Under the pieces are notes generated by a model. That model saw nothing but the letters and a program-made list of their open reading frames with translations, searched no databases and had not been told where the DNA came from. A stretch of 17,319 bases of DNA from an uncultured Oscillospiraceae bacterium (GTDB lineage Bacteria; Bacillota; Clostridia; Oscillospirales; Acutalibacteraceae): NCBI GenBank assembly GCA_902461995.1, contig CABQAA010000008.1:1-17319 (forward strand). The letters are read 5' to 3'. The number at the start of each line of letters is the position of its first letter. Within the stretch, counting starts at the first letter, position 1. Both the position numbers and the translations under genes were made by a program. Shown here piece by piece: positions 5,970 through 13,765 of this stretch.

Positions 5970-6242
5970 ATGGGTAGAAGCGTAAAGAAGGGTCCTTTCG
6001 TACAGCCTGTGCTGCTCAAAAGGATTCAGGAGATGAATAAGGCCGGCGAAAAGCGCATCCTCAAGACCTGGAGCCGTGCCTCCACGATCTTCCCGGATTT
6101 TGTCGGTCATACGATTGCCGTGCACGACGGCCGCAAGCACGTGCCGGTGTATGTCACCGAGGACATGGTGGGTCACAAACTCGGCGAGTTTGCCCCCACC
6201 CGCACCTTCCGTGGCCATACCGGCTCGAAGAGCACGAAGTAA
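5970..6242 (+). CDS. rpsS: 30S ribosomal protein S19
   Basis: The 90-residue product begins MGRSVKKGPFVQPVLLKRI and has the family signature KTWSRASTIFPDFVGHTIAVH and GEFAPTRTFRGH. S19 forms a complex with S13 in the small-subunit head and touches the A-site finger. AAAGGAG lies 11 bases before the ATG, slightly long. Length is within two residues of common bacterial S19. Confidence 0.98.
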   Translation: MGRSVKKGPFVQPVLLKRIQEMNKAGEKRILKTWSRASTIFPDFVGHTIAVHDGRKHVPVYVTEDMVGHKLGEFAPTRTFRGHTGSKSTK

Positions 6243-6265
6243 GCGGTTGAAAGGAGAGAAACGCA

Positions 6266-6601
6266 ATGGAAGCAAGGGCGCAAGTCACCCATGTTCGCAT
6301 ATCCCCCCGCAAAGTCAAAGTCGTTCTCGACCTCATCCGCAACAAACCGGTTGAGATCGCCACAGCGATTGTAAAGAACACCTCGAAGGCCGCCTGCGAA
6401 CCGGTGGGCAAACTGCTCGCCGCCGCCGTGGCCAACGCGGAAAACAACTACAATATGGATAAGTCGAACCTCTATGTTGCCGAGTGCTTCGCCTGCCCCG
6501 GCCCCATTCTCAAGCGTATCCGTCCGAGAGCTCAGGGTCGCGCATATCGCATCAATAAGAGGACCAGCCACATCACCCTTGTGCTCAAGGAAAAGGAATA
6601 A
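6266..6601 (+). CDS. rplV: 50S ribosomal protein L22
   Basis: The 111-residue protein has the L22 N-terminus (VRISPRKVKVVLDLIRNK) and the C-terminal beta-hairpin that extends into the exit tunnel, recognisable from KRIRPRAQGRAYRINKR (residues about 82-98). This hairpin is the site of macrolide-resistance changes in other species; nothing abnormal is visible. AAAGGAGA precedes the ATG. The next gene begins 19 bases after the stop. Confidence 0.98.
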   Translation: MEARAQVTHVRISPRKVKVVLDLIRNKPVEIATAIVKNTSKAACEPVGKLLAAAVANAENNYNMDKSNLYVAECFACPGPILKRIRPRAQGRAYRINKRTSHITLVLKEKE

Positions 6602-6620
6602 GCGAGGAGGAGGACATTTT

Positions 6621-7286
6621 ATGGGACAGAAAGTCAATCCCCACGGCCTGCGCGTCGGCGTCATCAAGGATTGGGATTCCCGCTGGTTTGTCAAAAAGAA
6701 CCAGATCGGCGACACCATCGTCGCGGACTATAACCTGCGCAAATACCTGAAGAAAACGCTGTACGCCGCCGGGATCTCTAAAATCGAGATCGAGCGCGAT
6801 GCCTCCCGTATCCGTGTGAATATCCACTGCGCCAAACCCGGCATCGTCATCGGCAAAGGCGGCACGGAAATCGAGAAGCTGCGTCAGAAATGCGAAGCCA
6901 TGACGGGCAAGACCACCCTGGTCAACATCGTGGAGGTTCGCAGCCCCGACCTGAATGCGCAGCTGGTTGCGGAAAGCATTGCTCAGCAACTTGAAAAGCG
7001 TATTTCCTTCCGCCGCGCCATGAAAATGGCGATCGGCCGCGCCATGAAGCTGGGTGCCAAGGGCATCAAAACCCAGGTTTCCGGCCGTCTGGGCGGTGCG
7101 GAAATTGCCCGCACCGAGCAGTATCACGAAGGAACCATCCCGCTGCAGACTCTGCGTGCGGATATCGATTACGGCTTCGCGGAAGCTAAGACCACCTATG
7201 GCCGCATCGGCGTGAAAACGTGGATCTACCGCGGCGAAGTGCTCGCCGGCGCCGCCAAGCCTCGCAAGGAAGGAGGCCGCAAGTAA
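6621..7286 (+). CDS. rpsC: 30S ribosomal protein S3
   Basis: The 221-residue product begins MGQKVNPHGLRVGVIKDWDS. A KH RNA-binding domain carries GIVIGKGGTEIEKL at residues about 74-87, and the C-terminal domain contains ISFRRAMKMAIGRAMK and TYGRIGVKTWIYRGE. S3 lines the mRNA entry channel and takes part in helicase action. The start at 6621 is chosen by GAGGAGGAGG just upstream; the frame is open further back within rplV but has no better site. Its TAA shares an A with the rplP ATG. Confidence 0.98.
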   Translation: MGQKVNPHGLRVGVIKDWDSRWFVKKNQIGDTIVADYNLRKYLKKTLYAAGISKIEIERDASRIRVNIHCAKPGIVIGKGGTEIEKLRQKCEAMTGKTTLVNIVEVRSPDLNAQLVAESIAQQLEKRISFRRAMKMAIGRAMKLGAKGIKTQVSGRLGGAEIARTEQYHEGTIPLQTLRADIDYGFAEAKTTYGRIGVKTWIYRGEVLAGAAKPRKEGGRK

Positions 7287-7756
7287 TGCTGCTGCCCAAA
7301 AGAGTCAAGTATCGCCGCGTACACCGTGGCCGCCTGACCGGAAAGGCCCTGCGCGGCAATCAGGTGACCTACGGCGATTACGGCCTGGTCGCCCTTGAGC
7401 CCGCGTGGATCAAGTCCAACCAGATCGAAGCGGCCCGTGTCGCCATGACCCGGTATATCAAGCGTGGCGGCCAGGTCTGGATCAAGATTTTCCCCGACAA
7501 GCCCGTGACCGAAAAGCCCGCCGAAACCCGCATGGGATCCGGTAAAGGCTCGCCCGAATACTGGGTGTCGGTGGTCAAGCCCGGCCGTGTGATGTTCGAA
7601 ATCGCCGGTGTTCCCGAGGAGACCGCCAAAGAAGCCATGCGGCTTGCAGCCAACAAGCTGCCCATCAAATGCAAAATTGTCAGCAAGGCCGATACCGCCG
7701 GCCCCTGTGGCGGCGAAGCGGCCCCCTTGTCAGAAACGGATGGTGAGCAGGCATGA
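7286..7756 (+). CDS. rplP: 50S ribosomal protein L16, with extended C-terminus
   Basis: The product begins MLLPKRVKYRRVHRGRLTG and carries the L16 signatures YGLVALEPAWI and RMGSGKGSPEYWV. L16 binds near the A-site tRNA elbow and helps position the acceptor end. At 156 residues it is about 12-18 longer than common bacterial L16; the extra part is a polar, low-complexity tail after KCKIVSKAD. AAGGAAGGAGG in the rpsC end serves as binding site and the starts are coupled (TAATG at 7284-7288). The stop overlaps the rpmC ATG (ATGA at 7753-7756). Confidence 0.97.
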   Translation: MLLPKRVKYRRVHRGRLTGKALRGNQVTYGDYGLVALEPAWIKSNQIEAARVAMTRYIKRGGQVWIKIFPDKPVTEKPAETRMGSGKGSPEYWVSVVKPGRVMFEIAGVPEETAKEAMRLAANKLPIKCKIVSKADTAGPCGGEAAPLSETDGEQA

Positions 7757-7968
7757 AAACGACTGAGCTTGAGAAAATCCGCGAAATGAGCGAGACGGAA
7801 CTCGACAAGAAACTCCAGGATCTGAAGGAAGAGCTGTTCAATCTCCGGTTCCAGCATGCGATCAACCAGCTCGACAATCCGATGCGCCTGAAAGCCGTGA
7901 AGAAGGAGATCGCCGTTGTCAAGACGATCATCCGTGAGAACGAGCTCAAAAGCGGCGCCGAGGCGTAA
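7753..7968 (+). CDS. rpmC: 50S ribosomal protein L29
   Basis: This 71-residue protein is two antiparallel helices, as usual for L29: LEKIREMSETELDKKLQDLK followed by EELFNLRFQHAINQLDNPMR and a third short stretch with IAVVKTIIREN. L29 lies beside L23 at the tunnel exit. The start overlaps the rplP stop by four bases, implying coupling; no independent strong binding site is seen apart from GGTGAGCAGG in the rplP tail. Confidence 0.97.
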   Translation: MKTTELEKIREMSETELDKKLQDLKEELFNLRFQHAINQLDNPMRLKAVKKEIAVVKTIIRENELKSGAEA

Positions 7969-7985
7969 CGGAAGGAGGAGTTATC

Positions 7986-8243
7986 GTGAGCGATCGGAAT
8001 CTTAGAAAAACCCGGACCGGACTGGTGGTCAGCGATAAAATGGACAAAACCATCGTCGTGGCCATCGAAGACAATGTCCGTCATCCGCTGTACAAAAAGA
8101 TCGTCAAGCGCACCGTGCGTCTCAAGGCCCATGACGAGAACAACGAGTGCCGCGTGGGCGACCGCGTGACCGTGATGGAGACCCGTCCCCTGTCCAAGGA
8201 TAAGCGGTGGCGTCTGGCGGCCATTGTAGAAAAAGCGAAATAA
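7986..8243 (+). CDS. rpsQ: 30S ribosomal protein S17
   Basis: The 85-residue product has the S17 OB-fold with RKTRTGLVVSDKMDKTIVVA at the start and CRVGDRVTVMETRPLSKDKRW near the end. S17 is a primary binder of the 5' domain of 16S rRNA. The start is GTG with GGAAGGAGG eight bases upstream. Length is normal. Confidence 0.97.
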   Translation: MSDRNLRKTRTGLVVSDKMDKTIVVAIEDNVRHPLYKKIVKRTVRLKAHDENNECRVGDRVTVMETRPLSKDKRWRLAAIVEKAK

Positions 8244-8270
8244 ACCTGCCGGTCGAAAGGAGGAACAACT

Positions 8271-8639
8271 GTGGTACAGCAACAGACTTACCTCAAAGTG
8301 GCCGACAACACCGGCGCGAAGGAACTCATGTGCATCCGCGTTCTCGGTGGTTCCGGCAGGAGGTATGCGAATATCGGCGACGTCGTGGTGGCTTCGGTCA
8401 AGAAAGCAGCACCCGGCGGCGTTGTAAAAAAAGGCGATGTGGTGAAAGCGGTTGTCGTGCGCTCGGTCAAGGGCATCCGCCGCGAAGACGGCACCTACAT
8501 CCGGTTTGACGAAAACGCGGCTGTCATCATCCGCGACGACAAGAACCCCAGAGGTACCCGTATCTTTGGGCCGGTGGCGAGAGAGCTCCGTGAAAAGGAT
8601 TATCTGAAAATCCTGAGCCTCGCCCCCGAAGTGCTGTGA
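8271..8639 (+). CDS. rplN: 50S ribosomal protein L14
   Basis: The 122-residue protein is standard L14: VADNTGAKELMCIRVLGGS at the N-terminus and GTRIFGPVARELREKDYLKI at the end. L14 contributes to intersubunit bridges and is the target of silencing factor RsfS. The start is GTG, with AAAGGAGG ten bases upstream. The TGA stop lies only 14 bases before the rplX ATG. It begins the part known as the spc operon elsewhere, but no promoter is present here. Confidence 0.98.
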   Translation: MVQQQTYLKVADNTGAKELMCIRVLGGSGRRYANIGDVVVASVKKAAPGGVVKKGDVVKAVVVRSVKGIRREDGTYIRFDENAAVIIRDDKNPRGTRIFGPVARELREKDYLKILSLAPEVL

Positions 8640-8653
8640 TGGGAGGTGCCGGA

Positions 8654-8974
8654 ATGAAGACGAAACTGCATGTGAAAAAGGGCGATACCGTTCTGATACT
8701 CAGCGGGGATGACCGCGGTAAAAAGGGCAAGGTCCTCGAAGTCAGCCCCAAGGAAGGCAAAGTCATCGTCGAGGGGAAAAACATGGTGAAAAAACATGTG
8801 AAACCCCGTAAGATGGGCGATCCCGGCGGCATCATCTCCGCCGAGGGCGCGATGTACGCCTCCAAAGTCATGGTTATCTGCCCCCACTGCAACAAACCCG
8901 CGCGTGTCGGTCACAAGGATTTTGCCGACGGCACCAAATCCCGGATCTGCAAACGCTGCGGCGAAACGCTGTAA
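8654..8974 (+). CDS. rplX: 50S ribosomal protein L24, zinc-finger-bearing form
   Basis: The 106-residue product starts MKTKLHVKKGDTVLILSGDD, with a KOW motif at residues about 6-33. The C-terminal part has CPHC (Cys76, Cys79) and CKRC (Cys99, Cys102), a four-cysteine set likely to bind zinc, common in many bacterial L24 proteins. L24 is an assembly initiator near the tunnel exit. The ATG at 8654 is preferred over GTG 8636 and ATG 8639 because GGGAGGTG lies five bases before it. Confidence 0.97.
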   Translation: MKTKLHVKKGDTVLILSGDDRGKKGKVLEVSPKEGKVIVEGKNMVKKHVKPRKMGDPGGIISAEGAMYASKVMVICPHCNKPARVGHKDFADGTKSRICKRCGETL

Positions 8975-8989
8975 GGAGGACGAGAACCA

Positions 8990-9529
8990 ATGGCCAGAAT
9001 GAAGGAGTACTACAAGAACGACGTCGCTCCTGCGCTGATGAAGAAGTTCAGCTACAAGAGTGTCATGCAGATCCCGAAGCTGGATAAAATCGTGATCAAC
9101 GTCGGATGCGGCGAGGCCCGGGACAACGCGAAAGTCATCGACGCGATCGTCGGCGATCTGTCCGCGATCACCGGCCAGCGTCCCATCGTCTGCAAAGCCA
9201 AGAAATCCGTCGCGAACTTCAAGCTTCGCGAAGGCATGAACATCGGCGTGAAGGTGACGCTGCGGGGCGAGAGGATGTACGAATTCCTCGACCGCCTGTT
9301 CAACGTGGCTCTCCCCCGCGTCCGCGACTTCCGGGGCATCAACCCGAATTCTTTTGACGGCCGCGGCAACTACAACATGGGCCTCAAAGAACAGCTGATC
9401 TTCCCGGAAATCGATTATGACAAGATCGACAAGGTCCGCGGTATGGACATCTGCTTCGTGACCACGGCCACAAACGACGAAGAAGCGCGCGAGCTGCTCT
9501 CCCTGATGGGCGCTCCGTTCGCCCGATAA
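8990..9529 (+). CDS. rplE: 50S ribosomal protein L5
   Basis: The 179-residue product begins MARMKEYYKNDVAPALMKKF and shows the L5 motif VMQIPKLDKIVINVGCGEA, later GITGQ-like text AITGQRPIVCKAKKSVANFK and RDFRGINPNSFDGRGNYNMG. L5 binds 5S rRNA in the central protuberance and touches P-site tRNA and S13. GTAAGGAGG stands 11 bases before the ATG, overlapping the rplX stop. Length matches the family. Confidence 0.98.
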   Translation: MARMKEYYKNDVAPALMKKFSYKSVMQIPKLDKIVINVGCGEARDNAKVIDAIVGDLSAITGQRPIVCKAKKSVANFKLREGMNIGVKVTLRGERMYEFLDRLFNVALPRVRDFRGINPNSFDGRGNYNMGLKEQLIFPEIDYDKIDKVRGMDICFVTTATNDEEARELLSLMGAPFAR

Positions 9530-9542
9530 GGAGGGGTACACA

Positions 9543-9728
9543 GTGGCAAAAACATCCATGAAAATTAAGCAGCAGCGTCCGGCGAAGTTTTCGTCCCGTG
9601 AGTATAACCGCTGCAAGATCTGTGGCCGTCCCCACGCTTATCTGCGCAAGTACGGCATCTGCCGTATCTGCTTCCGGGAGCTTGCCTATCGCGGTGAGAT
9701 CCCCGGCGTGAGAAAGGCCAGTTGGTAA
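9543..9728 (+). CDS. rpsN: 30S ribosomal protein S14, zinc-binding (type Z)
   Basis: At 61 residues this is the short, zinc-binding S14, with CKIC (Cys24, Cys27) and CRIC (Cys40, Cys43) and the ending GEIPGVRKASW. The long zinc-free form, usually 89-101 residues, is absent from this locus. S14 is a late head-assembly protein. The start is GTG, preceded by AAGGAGG, and the N-terminal MAKTSMKIKQQR is usual for the family. Confidence 0.98.
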   Translation: MAKTSMKIKQQRPAKFSSREYNRCKICGRPHAYLRKYGICRICFRELAYRGEIPGVRKASW

Positions 9729-9753
9729 GCAATAGCTAAAGGAGGTTGACGGA

Positions 9754-10155
9754 ATGCAAATCACCGACACCATTGCCGACATGCTGACGAGGATTCGGAA
9801 TGCCAACTCGGCCAAGCACGATTCGGTGGATATCCCCGCTTCCAACATGAAGAAGGCTATTGCCCAGATTCTTGTTGACGAGGGATACGTTAAAAGCTTT
9901 CAGGTTATCGAAGACGGCAAGCAGGGCATCATCCGTGTTGTCCTGAAGTACCAGGGCCCTTCCAAGTCCCCGGTTCTTCTGGGCCTGCGGCGGGTATCCA
10001 AGCCCGGCCTGCGTATTTATTCCAGCAGTGAGGACATGCCGAAGGTCTTAAAGGGCATCGGCACCGCCATTGTTTCCACCTCGAAGGGCGTTATGACCGA
10101 TAAACGCGCCCGTAAAGAGCATGTGGGCGGCGAAGTCCTGGCGTTTGTCTGGTAA
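9754..10155 (+). CDS. rpsH: 30S ribosomal protein S8
   Basis: The 133-residue protein has both S8 domains: the N-terminal TDTIADMLTRIRNANSAKHD and the C-terminal signature IVSTSKGVMTDKRARKEHVG ending GGEVLAFVW. S8 binds helix 21 of 16S rRNA and in E. coli also represses the spc mRNA at the L5 start; I see no matching obvious mimic at the rplE start here. AAAGGAGG lies nine bases before the ATG. Confidence 0.98.
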   Translation: MQITDTIADMLTRIRNANSAKHDSVDIPASNMKKAIAQILVDEGYVKSFQVIEDGKQGIIRVVLKYQGPSKSPVLLGLRRVSKPGLRIYSSSEDMPKVLKGIGTAIVSTSKGVMTDKRARKEHVGGEVLAFVW

Positions 10156-10170
10156 GGGGGGCGGAGAGAT

Positions 10171-10719
10171 ATGTCGAGAATTGGACGCAAACCCATTGCC
10201 ATTCCCGCCGGTGTGGATTTCAAATTCGCCGACGGCGTTGTCACGGTCAAAGGCCCGAAGGGCACTCTGACCCAGAAGGTTCATCCCAACATGACGGTAT
10301 CGGTTGAAGGCTCCGAGGTCCTCGTGACCCGGCCCAACGACGAAAAGGAGAACCGGTCCCTGCACGGCCTGACCCGTACGCTGCTGAACAACATGGTTGT
10401 TGGCGTGACGGAGGGCTTCAAGAAGGAGCTCGATGTCAACGGCGTTGGCTACCGTGTCGCGAAGCAGGGCAAGGATCTGGTCATGACCCTTGGCTACAGC
10501 CATCAGGTGACGGTCAGCGAGATCCCCGGCATCACGATCGATGTCCCGGGTCCTAACAAAATCGTCATTTCCGGCCCCGACAAGCAGCTCGTCGGCCAAT
10601 TTGCCGCCGAAGTCCGCGAGAAGAGGCCGCCGGAGCCTTATAAGGGCAAGGGCATTAAATACGCCGATGAGGTCGTGCGCCGTAAGGAAGGCAAGACCGG
10701 CGGCAAGGGCAAGAAGTAA
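10171..10719 (+). CDS. rplF: 50S ribosomal protein L6
   Basis: The 182-residue product begins MSRIGRKPIAIPAGVDF and has two homologous domains, with the second ending in REKRPPEPYKGKGIKYADE, the L6 signature. L6 lies near the factor-binding site. GGGGGGCGGAGAG precedes the ATG. The tail is Gly/Lys-rich (GKTGGKGKK). Length is typical. Confidence 0.98.
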   Translation: MSRIGRKPIAIPAGVDFKFADGVVTVKGPKGTLTQKVHPNMTVSVEGSEVLVTRPNDEKENRSLHGLTRTLLNNMVVGVTEGFKKELDVNGVGYRVAKQGKDLVMTLGYSHQVTVSEIPGITIDVPGPNKIVISGPDKQLVGQFAAEVREKRPPEPYKGKGIKYADEVVRRKEGKTGGKGKK

Positions 10720-10736
10720 GGAAGGAGTGTAGCCTC

Positions 10737-11093
10737 ATGGTGAGCAAAAAAGACAGCAATAAGGCCCGTCTGCACCGCCATGTCCGCGTGCGCGGCAAGG
10801 TGTCCGGAACGGCCGAGTGTCCCCGCCTGTGTGTGTTCCGCTCCCTGAACCACATCTATGCCCAGCTGATCGACGATGCCAAGGGAGTGACGCTGGCGGC
10901 CGCGTCGAGTGTCGAAAAGGATTTCGGCCAGGGCGGCAACAAGGAAGCGGCCCGTAAGGTCGGCGCGCTGATCGCGGCGCGTGCGGCGGAGAAGGGCATC
11001 ACCGATGTCGTCTTCGACCGGGGCGGATATATCTATCACGGCCGCGTTCAGGAGTTGGCCGAAGGCGCCCGCGAGGGCGGCCTCAAGTTCTAA
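10737..11093 (+). CDS. rplR: 50S ribosomal protein L18
   Basis: This 118-residue protein has the L18 pattern: basic N-terminus with ARLHRHVRVRGKVSGTAECP, then RLCVFRSLNHIYAQLIDDAKG, and the ending FDRGGYIYHGRVQELAEGAR. L18 delivers 5S rRNA with L5 to the large subunit. AAGGAAGGAG precedes the ATG by about ten bases. Nothing abnormal is seen. Confidence 0.98.
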   Translation: MVSKKDSNKARLHRHVRVRGKVSGTAECPRLCVFRSLNHIYAQLIDDAKGVTLAAASSVEKDFGQGGNKEAARKVGALIAARAAEKGITDVVFDRGGYIYHGRVQELAEGAREGGLKF

Positions 11094-11111
11094 GGAAAGG
11101 GAGGAAATACT

Positions 11112-11618
11112 TTGGCCAGATTTGACGCGAAAGAGAAAGATACCGAATTCAAAGAGCATATTGTCGCCATCAACCGTGTCAGCAAGACCGTGAAGGGCGG
11201 CCGGATTTTCAAATTCGCCGCGCTGGTGGTCGTGGGCGACGGCAACGGTACCGTGGGCTTCGGCCTCGGTAAGGCCGGCGAAGTTCCCGACGCGATCCGG
11301 AAGGGCATTGAGGACGCGAAAAAGCACCTCGTCAAGATTTCCCTGAAGGGCGGCACCATTCCGCACGAGGTCATCGGTGCCTTCGGCGCCGGCCGTGTGC
11401 TGATGAAGCCCGCCGCACCTGGTACCGGTGTTATCGCCGGCGGCGCGGTCCGTGCCGTTGTAGAGGCGGCCGGCATCAAGGATATCCGTACCAAGGCTCT
11501 CCGTTCCAACAACCCCTGCAACGTGGTCAGCGCCGCGATGGACGGCCTGCGCCAGCTTCGCACCGCAGAGGAAGCGGCGGCCGTCCGCGGCCGTACCGCC
11601 AAGGAAATCTTAGGCTGA
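11112..11618 (+). CDS. rpsE: 30S ribosomal protein S5
   Basis: The 168-residue product carries the double-stranded RNA-binding-like N-terminal domain with VVVGDGNGTVGFGLGKAGE and the second domain with GAGRVLMKPAAPGTGVIAGG and IRTKALRSNNPCNVV. S5 works at the decoding-fidelity interface with S4. The start is TTG at 11112, supported by GGGAGG seven bases upstream and by the expected N-terminus (M)ARFDAKEKD; no ATG or GTG fits better. This is the only TTG start in the operon part seen here. Confidence 0.96.
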   Translation: MARFDAKEKDTEFKEHIVAINRVSKTVKGGRIFKFAALVVVGDGNGTVGFGLGKAGEVPDAIRKGIEDAKKHLVKISLKGGTIPHEVIGAFGAGRVLMKPAAPGTGVIAGGAVRAVVEAAGIKDIRTKALRSNNPCNVVSAAMDGLRQLRTAEEAAAVRGRTAKEILG

Positions 11619-11655
11619 CCGTCCGGTCGGTCCGATAACGGAAGGGATGGTACCC

Positions 11656-11853
11656 ATGGCTAAAAAAGCGAAAGAGAACGCCCTGCAGATCAAACTGGTC
11701 CGCAGCCTGATCGGCCGCAAAAAAGACCAGATTGCCACGGCGAACTCTCTGGGACTGCGCAAAATCGGCGACACCGTGAGCCAGCCCATCAACGACGCGA
11801 CCAAAGGCAAAGTCGCGAAGATCATCCACCTCATTGAGGTAACCGAAGCGTAA
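11656..11853 (+). CDS. rpmD: 50S ribosomal protein L30
   Basis: The 65-residue product is mostly the L30 fold: LQIKLVRSLIGRKKDQIATA then SLGLRKIGDTVSQPINDAT. It is a few residues longer than common L30 because of a Lys-rich start. The ATG at 11656 is favoured over ATG 11647 since GGAAGGGA lies at the right distance. It follows rpsE by 37 bases and is absent in some bacterial lineages, so its presence is mildly informative. Confidence 0.96.
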   Translation: MAKKAKENALQIKLVRSLIGRKKDQIATANSLGLRKIGDTVSQPINDATKGKVAKIIHLIEVTEA

Positions 11854-11880
11854 AATAACCGAGCAAGGAGGTGCGAACTT

Positions 11881-12321
11881 ATGAAGCTGCAAGAGCTATC
11901 GCCGGCGCCCGGCTCTGTCCATGCGGACAAAAGAATCGGCCGCGGACACGGGTCCGGCCAGGGCAAAACCGCCGGTAAGGGTCACAAGGGCCAGAAGGCC
12001 CGTGCGGGCCGCGGCATGCGGGTCGGCTTTGAAGGCGGCCAGATGCCCCTGCAAAGACGGGTGCCCAAAAGAGGCTTTGTGAACATTTTCGCGACGACCT
12101 ACGCCAATGTGAATGTGTCGGCCCTGAATGTCTTTGAGGACGGCGCCGAGATCGATCTCGACGCGCTCAAGAAGGCGGGGCTGGTCAAGAAGGCGTTTGA
12201 CGGGGTAAAGGTCCTCGGAGACGGTGAACTGACCAAGAAACTCACAGTGAAGGCGGCGGCCTATTCGAAAGCGGCCAAGGAGAAGATCGAGGCGGCCGGC
12301 GGAAAGGCTGAGGTGATCTGA
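11881..12321 (+). CDS. rplO: 50S ribosomal protein L15
   Basis: The 146-residue protein starts with the flexible Gly/basic region (RIGRGHGSGQGKTAGKGHKG) and GFEGGQMPLQRRVPKRGF, then the globular L15 domain. L15 is a late assembly protein deep in the large subunit. AAGGAGGTG lies eight bases before the ATG. Its TGA ends one base before the secY ATG. Confidence 0.98.
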   Translation: MKLQELSPAPGSVHADKRIGRGHGSGQGKTAGKGHKGQKARAGRGMRVGFEGGQMPLQRRVPKRGFVNIFATTYANVNVSALNVFEDGAEIDLDALKKAGLVKKAFDGVKVLGDGELTKKLTVKAAAYSKAAKEKIEAAGGKAEVI

Positions 12322-12322
12322 C

Positions 12323-13675
12323 ATGTTTCAGACCTTACGGAATGCATGGAAGATTACCGATCTGCGCAAAAAGATTTTCTATACCCTGTTTATTATCCTG
12401 ATTTTCCGCATCGGTTCCGCCATCGCGGTGCCGTTTGTGGACACGACCGCTCTCGCCGATGCGATCGGACTCGCTACCGAGACGGCCAAAAACAACAACA
12501 CCACGAACTTCATGGATTTCCTGACGCTGATGTCGGGCGGCGGATTCTCCGATGCGAGTATTTTCGCTCTGTCCATCACCCCGTACATCAACGCGAGCAT
12601 CATCATCCAGCTCCTTACCGTTGCCTTGCCTCCCCTGGAACGGATGGCAAAGGACGGCGAGGCCGGCCGGAAAAAGCTCGGGCAGATCACCCGCTATGTC
12701 ACGGTGGCGCTCGGCCTGATGCTCGGTGTGGCGTACTATTTCATGGTGCGCAACAAGTACGGCGCTCTGGTGCCTGAGGCCAAGAGCGGTTTCGGCATGT
12801 GGTTTGCCGCCATCGTCATGGTGCTCGTCTTTACCGCGGGTTCCGCTTTGATGATGTGGCTGGGTGAACAGATCAACGAAAAAGGCATCGGCAACGGCAT
12901 CTCGATTCTGCTTTTCGCCGGTATCCTCTCTCGGATTCCGAGTGGCATTCAAACTCTGTGGGTGTATTTCTACGAAGGCGGGATCAAGGCGCTGAACACG
13001 GCCGGCGGCGAAGCCGTCAAGAACATCATCCTCGTGCCGGTTGTTCTGCTGATCTTCCTGGCGATGATCGGGTTCATCGTATTTATGAACGATGCCGAGC
13101 GCCGCATTCCCGTGCAGTATGCGAAGCGCGTGGTGGGCCGGAAAATGTATGGCGGACAGAACACCTACATTCCGATCAAGGTCAATATGTCGGGTGTTAT
13201 GCCCATCATTCTGGCCTCCTCCATCGTGTCCCTGCCCTCGATCATCGCGAGCTTCATGAAGGCCGAGCACACCAACAACTGGTTCTTCAATGCGTTTAAG
13301 CAGAGCAGTTGGGTCTACATCATCCTCTACTTCCTGCTGATCATCGGGTTTGCCTTCTTCTATGTCACCATTCAGTATAATCCGGTGGAGATGTCCAATA
13401 ATCTCCGTAAGAATTCGGGTGCGATTCCGGGCTATCGGCCGGGCAAGCCCACCACGGATTATATTAAGCGGGTGATTCACAAGGTTTGCCTGGTGGGCGC
13501 GCTCTTCCTGGGCGTGATCGCGCTGTTCCCGAGTCTTTTCGGTAAGTTCAGCGGCTTCTATGGCCTGACGCTGGGCGGCACCTCCATCATGATCGTGGTG
13601 GGCGTGGCCCTGGAAACCACCCAGCAGATCGAAAGCCAGATGATGATGCGTCATTACAAGGGCTTCCTGGAATAA
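12323..13675 (+). CDS. secY: Preprotein translocase subunit SecY
   Basis: The 450-residue membrane protein forms the channel of the SecYEG translocon, which moves unfolded proteins across or into the cytoplasmic membrane. About ten hydrophobic segments can be seen, the first at residues 19-37 (FYTLFIILIFRIGSAIAVP) and others at about 79-100, 121-141 and 149-170. Family motifs include ITPYINASIIIQLL and, in the cytoplasmic C4-C5 loops, RRIPVQYAKR and EMSNNLRKNSGAIPGYRPGK. Length is slightly above the usual 430-440. AGGTGAT in the rplO end gives the binding site. A hairpin-bearing 90-nt spacer follows. Confidence 0.98.
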   Translation: MFQTLRNAWKITDLRKKIFYTLFIILIFRIGSAIAVPFVDTTALADAIGLATETAKNNNTTNFMDFLTLMSGGGFSDASIFALSITPYINASIIIQLLTVALPPLERMAKDGEAGRKKLGQITRYVTVALGLMLGVAYYFMVRNKYGALVPEAKSGFGMWFAAIVMVLVFTAGSALMMWLGEQINEKGIGNGISILLFAGILSRIPSGIQTLWVYFYEGGIKALNTAGGEAVKNIILVPVVLLIFLAMIGFIVFMNDAERRIPVQYAKRVVGRKMYGGQNTYIPIKVNMSGVMPIILASSIVSLPSIIASFMKAEHTNNWFFNAFKQSSWVYIILYFLLIIGFAFFYVTIQYNPVEMSNNLRKNSGAIPGYRPGKPTTDYIKRVIHKVCLVGALFLGVIALFPSLFGKFSGFYGLTLGGTSIMIVVGVALETTQQIESQMMMRHYKGFLE

Positions 13676-13765
13676 GGCCGCCAGTGCGGCTTGACGGAGG
13701 CCGGCCTTTTGAGGCCGCCTCCCGTCCATTCCGCCCGACAGCACCCGGATAGGAGGACACTCTGG
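13676..13765 (+). promoter_or_regulatory. secY-adk spacer with two hairpins
   Basis: GCCGC-cagt-GCGGC (13677-13690) is followed by a 13-bp stem with two single-base bulges: GACGG-AGGC-GGCC (13693-13706) with GGCC-GCCT-CCGTC (13713-13726) around a TTTTGA loop. No T-run follows, so full termination is unlikely; RNA processing or pausing between secY and adk is possible. The adk binding site AGGAGG follows at 13751-13756. Confidence 0.5.
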
